A stretch of 12,875 nucleotides of DNA. Source: Actinomycetota bacterium (lineage in GTDB: Bacteria; Actinomycetota; Actinomycetes; Nanopelagicales; Nanopelagicaceae). Within the stretch, counting starts at the first letter, position 1. Every line of letters begins with the position of its first letter. The stretch is from NCBI GenBank assembly GCA_947480465.1, contig CANKCT010000007.1:1-12875 (forward strand), in the 5' to 3' direction. Below, in pieces: positions 7,271 to 12,875 of this stretch. The translations under genes and the position numbers were made by a program. The notes under the pieces are model-generated. The model was not told where the DNA came from. It saw only the letters and a program-made list of their open reading frames with translations, and searched no databases.

Positions 7271-8512
7271 ATGAAACCTTGGGCGCGAGTTGATGTACCG
7301 CCGTTGGACGTCAGTATCGATATACCCGCAATTTCTCTCACTAATTCAAAGACTGGTTTAAAGGAAATCGTTCCCAATAAATCTTTGTATCGAATTTATG
7401 TGTGTGGAATTACTCCCTACGATGCTACACATTTGGGTCACGCGGCAACGTATTTAACTTTCGATTTGATAATCCGTTTGCTACAGGCAAGAGGAGCACA
7501 GATTAATTATGTTCAAAACATCACTGACATAGATGATCCGCTGCTTGAAAGGGCAAATCGTGATGGAGTCGATTGGAAAGAGCTGGCACATTCACAAATC
7601 GACCTATTCACCAGTGACATGGTTAATCTGCGGGTAATTCCACCAACGCACTATATAGGTGCGGTCGAAGCTATACCTCTAGTGGTCGAGGCAATTGAGA
7701 AGCTCGAAGAAAAGAAATCGATTTATAGAATTGATCAAGATCTCTATTTTATCAACTCACCCGAGTCTGGTTTCGGCGAATTATCACAACTCACTCAATC
7801 GGACATGGCGGTTATTTTCTCCGAAAGAGGTGGAGATCCCACCTTGGTAGGAAAAATTAATCCTCTAGATTGTTTGGTTTGGATGGCGCAACGCGAAGGT
7901 GAACCAGGTTGGCTATCGCCATTTGGCATAGGGCGCCCTGGTTGGCACATTGAGTGCACGGCGATTGCAATGCAATATTTGAGACCTGATGAGATGCAAC
8001 CCGAACTTATCGATATCCAAGGTGGGGGCAGTGATTTAATTTTTCCCCATCACGAAATGTGTCGATCTCAAGCCAAGACCTTAACGGGGAAAGAGTTGGC
8101 CGCTAGTTATGTTCATGCGGGAATGATTGGATTAGATGGCGAAAAGATGAGTAAGAGTAAAGGTAACTTGGTTTTAGTGTCCACCTTAGTAAATCAAGGA
8201 ATCGATCCCATGGCGATTCGATACGCGCTTATGAGTTCTCACTACAGAAGTGATCGCATGTGGGACGACGGTGTCTTGTCTTTAGCAGTTGAGGAAACTC
8301 AGCGCCTTCGTGAAGCTTTATCTAAAGATCAGGTTCATGTGACTGCTGGTGTTATCACGGAGATTGTTTCTGCCCTTGCCGACGATTTGAACACACCACA
8401 AGTAATAGTCTCTATCAACAATTGGGTAAATCTCACGCTTGCGGGATCAAGTGGAGGAGATGCTAAGGTTTTTGCTAATTCGCTAGATAGTTTGCTGGGT
8501 TTAAGGTTTTAA
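7271..8512 (+). CDS. mshC: L-cysteine:1D-myo-inositol 2-amino-2-deoxy-alpha-D-glucopyranoside ligase (MshC)
   Basis: ATP-dependent ligase that joins cysteine to GlcN-Ins, the penultimate step of mycothiol synthesis. It is a cysteinyl-tRNA-synthetase-like enzyme of 413 residues, the normal MshC length and shorter than CysS because the tRNA-binding C-terminus is missing. The MshC-specific block TPYDATHLGHA (48-58) carries the HIGH-type motif, ERGGDP is at 185-190, and EKMSKSKGN (291-299) carries the KMSKS loop. C45, C229 in WHIEC and a histidine in FPHHE (258-262) are the expected zinc ligands near the cysteine site. The N-terminus before YVCG fits family length, supporting the ATG at 7271. It closes the phosphatase-DUF3090-SCO1664 operon and converges on the PAC2 gene with a 4-base interlocked stop. 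Its presence means the host makes mycothiol, although the other msh genes are not in this window. Confidence 0.96.
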   Translation: MKPWARVDVPPLDVSIDIPAISLTNSKTGLKEIVPNKSLYRIYVCGITPYDATHLGHAATYLTFDLIIRLLQARGAQINYVQNITDIDDPLLERANRDGVDWKELAHSQIDLFTSDMVNLRVIPPTHYIGAVEAIPLVVEAIEKLEEKKSIYRIDQDLYFINSPESGFGELSQLTQSDMAVIFSERGGDPTLVGKINPLDCLVWMAQREGEPGWLSPFGIGRPGWHIECTAIAMQYLRPDEMQPELIDIQGGGSDLIFPHHEMCRSQAKTLTGKELAASYVHAGMIGLDGEKMSKSKGNLVLVSTLVNQGIDPMAIRYALMSSHYRSDRMWDDGVLSLAVEETQRLREALSKDQVHVTAGVITEIVSALADDLNTPQVIVSINNWVNLTLAGSSGGDAKVFANSLDSLLGLRF

Positions 8513-9372
8513 TCAGTTCTTTTTCTACGTAAGTATCGTTCGAACTCTTTTGCAATCATATCGCCTGATACATCTGGAATATCTATTGCATCCCGGGTCT
8601 CTTCCAATGATTTAATGTAATCGGCAACATCAGAATCTTCTGCTGCCAAATTATTAACTTCGATCTCCCACAAATCAGCGGCAGCAGCGAGGGCATCTTG
8701 CGGAATAGGTATAGAAAGATAGTCCTCTAGAGCATTTATCAGAGCTAAAGTAGATTTTGGAGATGGATCATTAGATGCATAGTGCGGAACTGGAACCCAT
8801 ATAGAAATCGCATCGATGCCCCTTCGCATACATCCCTCCTGAATAACACCAAGAATTCCTGTCGGTCCTTCATAGCTCGACACATCAACTCTCAAACTTT
8901 CGGCAATTGACTGTGAATTAGCCGTTAGGTTTACTTCAATTGGACGGCTATGCGGAATATCTGCCAAGAGTGAGCCTAAAGTTATGATCATGGAAACTTC
9001 AAGATCATCAGCTAAATCAAGTAGTTCTCCGGTGAAACTCTGCCAACGCATTGATGGCTCGACACCTTTAACAATGACAAAGTCATATTTGTAATCTGGG
9101 GTACCAAGGCCAAATATCCGGGTGGTCGGCCAAGTAATCTTTCGAGAACCAGTTTCATCAGTGGTAACAAGCGGGCGGTTAACTTGAAAGTCATAAAAAT
9201 CTTCAGATTCAATATCGGCAATTAGCTCCAAGAGATGTGAATTCGTCTCTCCACTCCAACTTTTAGTCAGATGATCTAGAGCCCCGGTTGCAGCACCACC
9301 AGCATCATTCCAACCAGAAAAAGCAATGACCATTATCGGACCTCGCAAATGAGGAATCTGGTGAATCTCCAT
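8509..9372 (-). CDS. PAC2 family protein (proteasome-assembly-chaperone-2 fold)
   Basis: A 287-residue cytosolic protein of the PAC2 family, named after the eukaryotic proteasome assembly chaperone; the actinobacterial members have no established function. Recognisable parts are the N-terminal AFSGWNDAGGAAT (residues 17-29), IFGLGTPDY, ITLGSLLADIPHSRP, and the YEGPTGILG glycine motif. The reading frame extends to a GTG at 9402, but I place the start at the ATG at 9372 (MEIHQIPHL), because AAGG precedes it at 9 nt and the upstream ten residues do not look like family sequence. It lies next to mshC, as does its counterpart near Rv2125 in mycobacteria (from memory). It converges on mshC with a TTAA interlock and diverges from the HAD gene over only 30 bp. 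No proteasome genes are found at their usual place 2 kb further on. Confidence 0.9.
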   Translation of the reverse strand: MEIHQIPHLRGPIMVIAFSGWNDAGGAATGALDHLTKSWSGETNSHLLELIADIESEDFYDFQVNRPLVTTDETGSRKITWPTTRIFGLGTPDYKYDFVIVKGVEPSMRWQSFTGELLDLADDLEVSMIITLGSLLADIPHSRPIEVNLTANSQSIAESLRVDVSSYEGPTGILGVIQEGCMRRGIDAISIWVPVPHYASNDPSPKSTLALINALEDYLSIPIPQDALAAAADLWEIEVNNLAAEDSDVADYIKSLEETRDAIDIPDVSGDMIAKEFERYLRRKRTD

Positions 9373-9380
9373 AGCCACAA

Positions 9381-9386
9381 ACCTTA
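9381..9386 (-). promoter_or_regulatory. Candidate -10 box (TAAGGT) for the PAC2 gene
   Basis: TAAGGT ends 8 nt before the PAC2 ATG at 9372 and also holds an AAGG ribosome-binding-site-like core, so its role is ambiguous. It sits back to back with the HAD -10 box, three bases apart. Confidence 0.35.
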
Positions 9387-9389
9387 CGG

Positions 9390-9395
9390 TAATCT
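9390..9395 (+). promoter_or_regulatory. Candidate -10 box (TAATCT) for the HAD gene
   Basis: TAATCT is followed by 7 nt and the ATG at 9403, where the conserved part of the HAD protein begins. There is no Shine-Dalgarno, so a leaderless transcript is likely. This box argues against the longer frame starting at 9349. Confidence 0.5.
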
Positions 9396-9402
9396 GCTGC
9401 AC

Positions 9403-10089
9403 ATGAATAACTCATCCCAAAGAGAATTTTTTGATGCAGTTTTCTTTGATATGGATGGTTTATTGGTTGACTCGGAACCATTGTGGTTAGAGTCAGAGAC
9501 AGAGTTGACCGGCCGCTATGGATACATGTGGACGCATGCAGATCAAGTTGCCTGTCTTGGTGGTCCTTTATCACGTGTCGGTGAATACATGCATGAGCGG
9601 TGCGCAAGCGCTGAGACCCCAGAATTCTTTACTTCGACCCTTATCGAAATTCAGTCTGCAAAATTACGCGGAAATACTCCACTGATGCCCGGTGCAATTG
9701 AACTCGTTACTGAACTACAAGCCCATGGTGTTGCAACCGGATTGGTTTCCGCTAGCCCCAGAAACATCGTGGATGCTGTACTTGAAAACTTGAGAGGGAA
9801 CCCTTTCCCTTTCACTATAAGTTCTGATGATGTTGTTCGAACCAAACCATTTCCCGATGCCTATCTCTTAGCTGCTAGAAAAGCTGGAGCGAATATAGAG
9901 AATTCACTTGTATTCGAAGACTCACTTACTGGAGTTATGGCAGCGAAATCTAGCGGAGCTTGGCTTATTGCAGTTCCTCATTTAGTCAAAGTCGAAGAGA
10001 GCGAACGGGTGCGAACGATTAATTCTCTTGAAGTTATGTCTTTCTCAAAACTTACAAGTTTATTTAAAAATTTTCAAGACACGATTTAA
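9403..10089 (+). CDS. HAD superfamily hydrolase, subfamily IA (beta-phosphoglucomutase-like)
   Basis: A 228-residue haloacid-dehalogenase-type phosphatase or phosphomutase acting on a small phosphorylated metabolite; substrate not predictable. Motif I is FFDMDGLL with nucleophile D16 and acid/base D18. Motif II is LVSAS (S116), motif III is K148 in RTKPFPDAY, and motif IV is FEDSLTG (E172, D173) for Mg binding. The DSEPLW beginning of the helical cap and the KPFPDAYLLAA block are typical of the phosphoglucomutase/2-deoxyglucose-6-phosphatase-like branch. The frame is open to an ATG at 9349, but that would overlap the PAC2 gene and add 18 non-conserved residues; the ATG at 9403 with a -10 box 7 nt upstream is preferred. 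The stop interlocks by four bases with the convergent RecB-type nuclease. Confidence 0.92.
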   Translation: MNNSSQREFFDAVFFDMDGLLVDSEPLWLESETELTGRYGYMWTHADQVACLGGPLSRVGEYMHERCASAETPEFFTSTLIEIQSAKLRGNTPLMPGAIELVTELQAHGVATGLVSASPRNIVDAVLENLRGNPFPFTISSDDVVRTKPFPDAYLLAARKAGANIENSLVFEDSLTGVMAAKSSGAWLIAVPHLVKVEESERVRTINSLEVMSFSKLTSLFKNFQDTI

Positions 10090-10850
10090 TTGTTATGTGC
10101 TGGGCAAATGGTTTTGAAGTAGCACCAATCGCATAACTTACTCGGCTTAGGTGGCCAGTAATCTTTATCAATTGAAATGAAAATATCTCTTGCTGTCTGA
10201 TGCAGAAAATCTTCTGCCGATTCTAAATCTGACATTTTGGGATTGCTTTTAACCAGCTTCCCATCGCCTAAATAAATTAACTGGAGCAAACGAGGCAAGA
10301 CTCCGTTGTTTTTCCAATACAAAAGCGCGTACACCCGGAGTTGGAATAAGGCCTTTTCCTCCCAGCCGTATCTTGGGGATTTTCCGGTTTTGTAGTCAAT
10401 GATTCGAACTTCACCAGTAGGGGCAACATCAAGTCGATCGACGTAGCCATGTAAGTAGACATTCTCTTCGAAATCACTTTCTAGATGCATCTCACGATGT
10501 GTCGCTTCAAATGATCCTGGATTTTCTAAAGTGAAATACGTTGTTAGCAAAGCAGCCGCGCGGTCTAACCATTCTTTCTCGTTTGTCACCAAGTATGAGA
10601 GTTCAGGTTTAGCTTCAACTTGCAGTTTCCAACTCTGTGGCAGAAGATCGATTGCATTTGCTGGAGTGCGATCTTGTGGAAGTTTTTCAAAGAGATCGTG
10701 CAATACGGTATGAACCAAAGTTCCGCGTTCGGCATCTAGGCTTGGAGGCTGAGGAAGTTTGTCTATCGAGCGATACTTGTAGAGTTGAGGGCAGTTGTTA
10801 TAGTCATTGACACTACTTGGCGATAATCGAAGTCGGGAATCGGTGTTCAC
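10086..10850 (-). CDS. RecB-family PD-(D/E)XK nuclease with Fe-S-type cysteines (Cas4/AddB-like)
   Basis: A stand-alone RecB-type nuclease domain, 254 residues with GTG start at 10850. It begins with the family motif LSPSSVNDYNNCPQLYKYR (C20), continues with RGTLVH (H47), then D138 in GYVDRLD and D152-Y-K154 in IIDYKTGK (the PD-(D/E)XK core), QLRVYALLYW, and ends with C240-x2-C243-x5-C249. The four cysteines match the [4Fe-4S] iron-staple pattern of Cas4, AddB and related exonucleases. The frame extends upstream to 10943, inside trmI, but GTG 10850 is preferred because a TATCTT box stands 7 nt before it and conservation starts just after it. It is the usual divergent neighbour of trmI in actinobacteria (Rv2119-like, from memory). 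It probably acts in DNA processing or repair; no specific substrate is known to me. Confidence 0.9.
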   Translation of the reverse strand: MNTDSRLRLSPSSVNDYNNCPQLYKYRSIDKLPQPPSLDAERGTLVHTVLHDLFEKLPQDRTPANAIDLLPQSWKLQVEAKPELSYLVTNEKEWLDRAAALLTTYFTLENPGSFEATHREMHLESDFEENVYLHGYVDRLDVAPTGEVRIIDYKTGKSPRYGWEEKALFQLRVYALLYWKNNGVLPRLLQLIYLGDGKLVKSNPKMSDLESAEDFLHQTARDIFISIDKDYWPPKPSKLCDWCYFKTICPAHNN

Positions 10851-10857
10851 GAGTCGC

Positions 10858-10863
10858 AAGATA
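10858..10863 (-). promoter_or_regulatory. Candidate -10 box (TATCTT) for the RecB-type nuclease
   Basis: TATCTT is followed by 7 nt (GCGACTC) and the GTG at 10850. It is a good match to the bacterial -10 consensus (TATAAT) and supports the short form of the nuclease with a leaderless message. It diverges from the trmI box 26 bp away. Confidence 0.5.
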
Positions 10864-10889
10864 CTCGTACTTAGACGTATTTTTTCGCC

Positions 10890-10895
10890 TAAGAT
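10890..10895 (+). promoter_or_regulatory. Candidate -10 box (TAAGAT) for trmI-pafB-pafC
   Basis: TAAGAT ends 6 nt before the GTG start of trmI at 10902. No Shine-Dalgarno precedes the GTG, so a leaderless transcript is likely. Since pafB and pafC overlap their upstream genes, this box probably drives all three. No -35 consensus is visible. Confidence 0.5.
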
Positions 10896-10901
10896 GCTCC
10901 C

Positions 10902-11753
10902 GTGTCGAATCTTGGTTACTTCGGGGCGGGAGACCGCATACAACTGACCGACCCAAAAGGTAAGTTATACAGTTTTACAATTACTCCTGGGAAGGAGTGG
11001 CACACTCACAAAGGTTGGATAACCCATGATGATTTGATTGGGATGCCTGAGGGATCTGTGGTGAGTACAACCGCGGGCTTGAAATTTACGGCGTTTAAGC
11101 CGCTCTTAGCTGATTATGTTTTAACAATGCCACGGGGTGCAACGATTGTCTATCCTAAAGATGCAGCGATGATAATTGGTTTGGCTGATGTTTATCCAGG
11201 TGCTCGAGTCTTAGAAGCAGGCGTAGGAAGTGGTGCACTCACTATTTCACTATTACGTGCCGTTGGAGTACAAGGAACAGTTCATTCGGTTGAGCGAAGA
11301 TCTGACTTTGCAGAGAATGCACTTTCTAATGTGGAAAATTATTTTTCAGGTCGACCTTCAAACTGGACTTTAACGGTCGGCGATTTACAAGATCAAGTTG
11401 TGAGTGACGAGTACGATCGAGTAATTCTTGACATGTTAGCGCCGTGGGAGTGTGTTGATTTGGCTTCTCGAGCACTCAGACCCGGTGGCGTTTTCATGGC
11501 TTATGTTGCGACCACGACCCAGCTTTCAGTAACAGCAGAAGCGCTCAAGGCAGATGGAAGATTTACTGAGCCTGAAAGTTCCGAGACAATTGTGCGGGGC
11601 TGGCATCATGAAGGTCTGGCAGTTAGACCGCAACAAAGAATGATTGGTCACACAGGTTTTCTCATTCAATCGCGTAAAATGGCACCGGGTGTAGAAGTTT
11701 TAGCACGCCGCAGACGGCCAGCAAAAGGGGCATACGGTGTCTCGGAAGATTGA
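10902..11753 (+). CDS. trmI: tRNA (adenine-58-N1)-methyltransferase TrmI
   Basis: SAM-dependent enzyme that makes m1A58 in the T loop of tRNAs; bacterial and archaeal TrmI is a homotetramer. The protein has 283 residues. The N-terminal beta domain covers about 1-75. SAM motif I is VLEAGVGSG (103-111), with E131 (HSVERR) binding the ribose and D167 in ILDMLAPW as the catalytic residue. RPQQRMIGHTGFL (242-254) is the conserved C-terminal signature. Start is GTG at 10902, preceded at 6 nt by TAAGAT. An ATG at 10894 is out of frame. In most actinobacteria this gene is followed by the Pup-proteasome genes; here its last 17 bp overlap pafB directly. It diverges from the RecB-type nuclease gene. Confidence 0.94.
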   Translation: MSNLGYFGAGDRIQLTDPKGKLYSFTITPGKEWHTHKGWITHDDLIGMPEGSVVSTTAGLKFTAFKPLLADYVLTMPRGATIVYPKDAAMIIGLADVYPGARVLEAGVGSGALTISLLRAVGVQGTVHSVERRSDFAENALSNVENYFSGRPSNWTLTVGDLQDQVVSDEYDRVILDMLAPWECVDLASRALRPGGVFMAYVATTTQLSVTAEALKADGRFTEPESSETIVRGWHHEGLAVRPQQRMIGHTGFLIQSRKMAPGVEVLARRRRPAKGAYGVSED

Positions 11754-12678
11754 ACGATTGGTTAATTTAACCATCGCACTCTTAGCGACTAAAAGATATT
11801 TAACAAAAAATGAAATTTTTAGATCAGTCGATGGTTACGAAGGCTCTGACGAAGCAAAAGAACGCATGTTTGAACGTGATAAGGATGATTTACGGAACCT
11901 AGGGGTACAAATAGAAGTAGGGACTTTTGATCCAGTCTTTGAAGATGAAGCGGGTTACCGAATTAAGCCAGAGGGTTACTCGCTTAATCTCGGAGACATC
12001 ACCGGAACACAAATTGCACTGCTATCACTTGCAGCAGAAGCGTGGCGCGGTGCAGCGTTAGATGAGGCCGCACATAGAGCACTCAACAAGTTACATTCAA
12101 TGGGTATTGATTCTGATATGGACTCACTGCCTGTTATCGCACCGCGGCTATTCACTGCTCACGATGATTTTCAAGTTATTGCGCATGCGATTTCCAAACG
12201 TAAAAGAATCTCATTTGTCTATCTCTCACAAGATTTGCAGGGACGCTTGCGAAGTATTCAACCTTACGCAATCGCTACAAAAAATGCGCATTGGTACATA
12301 TCTGGTTTAGATGTAGAAAAAAATGAACTTCGAACTTTTCGGTTAGACAGAGTTGACGGTGAAATAGTCGCAGATAAAGAAGAGAATTCATATGACATAC
12401 CCGAAGCATTTGACGTCTTTGAGCATCTTAATCCTGAGTATCTCGACCAAGAAGCAATCATTCGGGTTCGAAAAGGCAAGGCGCATCTGCTTCGTAACTA
12501 CTCGCTTACTTCACAAGATGACGGTGATTGGGACCTCATCACCGTCAATTACGCCGACTCCACTCAACTCATTGACCTTGTACTCTGGCATGGGGAAGAT
12601 GCGATAGTTGAACACCCCGAGAGTCTTCGTAGAGAAGTAATTAGTCGACTTGAAAAGATTGTTGCGATTCATGGCTAA
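11737..12678 (+). CDS. pafB: WYL-domain transcriptional activator PafB
   Basis: One half of PafBC, the transcriptional activator of the LexA/RecA-independent DNA-damage response described in mycobacteria. It has 313 residues. The N-terminal winged helix-turn-helix includes ERLVNLTIALLATKRYLT (6-23) and the conserved MFERDKDDLRNLG (44-56). A linker of about 80-140 is followed by the WYL domain (about 145-215) with HWYISG (185-190) and FRLDRV (201-206), the basic pocket thought to sense a nucleic-acid or nucleotide ligand. A C-terminal extension ends at 313. GTG 11737 has AGGGG about 6 nt upstream inside trmI. It overlaps trmI by 17 bp and pafC by 8 bp, so all three are likely one operon. The pafA gene that usually lies upstream is not here, so the original name, proteasome accessory factor, reflects location only. 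Confidence 0.94.
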   Translation: MSRKIERLVNLTIALLATKRYLTKNEIFRSVDGYEGSDEAKERMFERDKDDLRNLGVQIEVGTFDPVFEDEAGYRIKPEGYSLNLGDITGTQIALLSLAAEAWRGAALDEAAHRALNKLHSMGIDSDMDSLPVIAPRLFTAHDDFQVIAHAISKRKRISFVYLSQDLQGRLRSIQPYAIATKNAHWYISGLDVEKNELRTFRLDRVDGEIVADKEENSYDIPEAFDVFEHLNPEYLDQEAIIRVRKGKAHLLRNYSLTSQDDGDWDLITVNYADSTQLIDLVLWHGEDAIVEHPESLRREVISRLEKIVAIHG

Positions 12679-12875
12679 GAATCCCCAAACCCCACTATCT
12701 CGCACTGCGCGATTGCTAGATCTTGTTCCCTATTTAACAACCCATCAAGGCATAGAACTTGAAACTCTGTGCCAAGAGTTTGATGTGACGCAATCACAAA
12801 TTGTTGCCGATTTAACAACTCTATGGATGTGTGGGCTACCTGGCTACACAGCTCTAGAACTGATGGATCTTTCCT
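12671..12875 (+). CDS. pafC: WYL-domain transcriptional activator PafC, cut by window edge
   Basis: Partner of PafB. Only the first 68 codons are in the window and the frame is open to the right edge. The visible winged-helix start (RTARLLDLVPYLTTHQGI, 11-28) and the CGLPGYTALELMDL segment (54-67) match the PafC N-terminus, whose CGLPG motif follows the helix-turn-helix. The ATG at 12671 lies inside the last codons of pafB (8-bp overlap), which implies coupled translation and equal amounts of the two subunits. The WYL domain is expected beyond the edge, so its integrity cannot be judged. Confidence 0.9.
   Translation, partial: MAKNPQTPLSRTARLLDLVPYLTTHQGIELETLCQEFDVTQSQIVADLTTLWMCGLPGYTALELMDLS

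Noticed and set aside
9373..9402. Longer PAC2 start at GTG 9402
   Set aside because: The extra ten residues look unlike the family, and this start would abut the HAD ATG and contain its promoter; ATG 9372 has AAGG upstream.
9349..9402. Longer HAD start at ATG 9349
   Set aside because: It would run 8 codons into the PAC2 coding sequence and add 18 residues not typical of the family; ATG 9403 has a well-placed -10 box.
9305..9607. 100-residue minus-strand frame across the PAC2/HAD junction
   Set aside because: It is antisense to the HAD gene and overlaps the PAC2 start; the composition (many His, Cys, Arg) resembles a shadow frame and no motif is seen.
10046..10075. AAACTT-AC-AAGTTT followed by an AT-rich run at the end of the HAD gene as a terminator
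   Set aside because: The stem is all weak pairs with a 2-nt loop and lies in coding sequence; it could easily be chance.
12062..12607. Alternative plus-strand frames within pafB
   Set aside because: Both lie inside the PafB coding region, whose helix-turn-helix and WYL motifs are continuous; no frameshift is needed.
1..12875. CRISPR arrays, insertion sequences, prophage or integration sites (including at the tRNA-Leu 3' end)
   Set aside because: No regularly spaced repeats, transposase or integrase genes, or duplicated tRNA 3' end were seen; the order matches conserved actinobacterial backbone apart from the acyltransferase.

Overview
The window looks like the compact chromosome of a low- to mid-GC actinobacterium. 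mshC (mycothiol synthesis), its usual uncharacterised companions (MSMEG_4193-type phosphatase, DUF3090, SCO1664 family), a PAC2 protein, the RecB-like nuclease/TrmI pair and pafB-pafC are actinobacterial hallmarks, and from memory their order is a condensed version of the Rv2141c-Rv2095c stretch of Mycobacterium tuberculosis. The AT-leaning codon use and near absence of intergenic DNA suggest a streamlined lineage, for example freshwater Nanopelagicales (acI); that placement is inference.

Layout. Bases 1-3037 form a minus-strand unit read from right to left: tRNA-Leu(GAG), apt, a surface acyltransferase (AT3 plus SGNH) and tdk, which runs off the left edge. Bases 3081-4385 (+) hold an M20 metallopeptidase, facing a minus-strand aldo/keto reductase (4382-5326). 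Bases 5378-8512 (+) hold the mycothiol-linked operon: histidine phosphatase, DUF3090 Zn protein, SCO1664 kinase-fold protein, mshC. A PAC2 protein (-) faces mshC and diverges from a HAD phosphatase (+), which in turn faces a RecB-type nuclease (-). From 10902 to the right edge (+) run trmI, pafB and pafC (cut by the edge). No gene-free stretch exceeds about 50 bp, and no mobile element, CRISPR array or broken gene is visible.

Three points stand out. (1) trmI overlaps pafB by 17 bp, so the Pup-proteasome block (arc/mpa, dop, pup, prcB, prcA, pafA) that normally separates them is absent here, while the PafBC DNA-damage regulator and a PAC2-like protein remain. (2) Most operon starts carry a TAnnnT -10 hexamer 6-8 nt before the start codon, the layout of leaderless transcripts; this also settles several start codons. 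(3) All three convergent gene pairs interlock by exactly four bases (TTAG, TTAA, TTAA), and the apt start codon lies one nucleotide after the tRNA 3' end. The most interesting uncharacterised set is the phosphatase/Zn-ribbon/kinase-fold trio translated together upstream of mshC.
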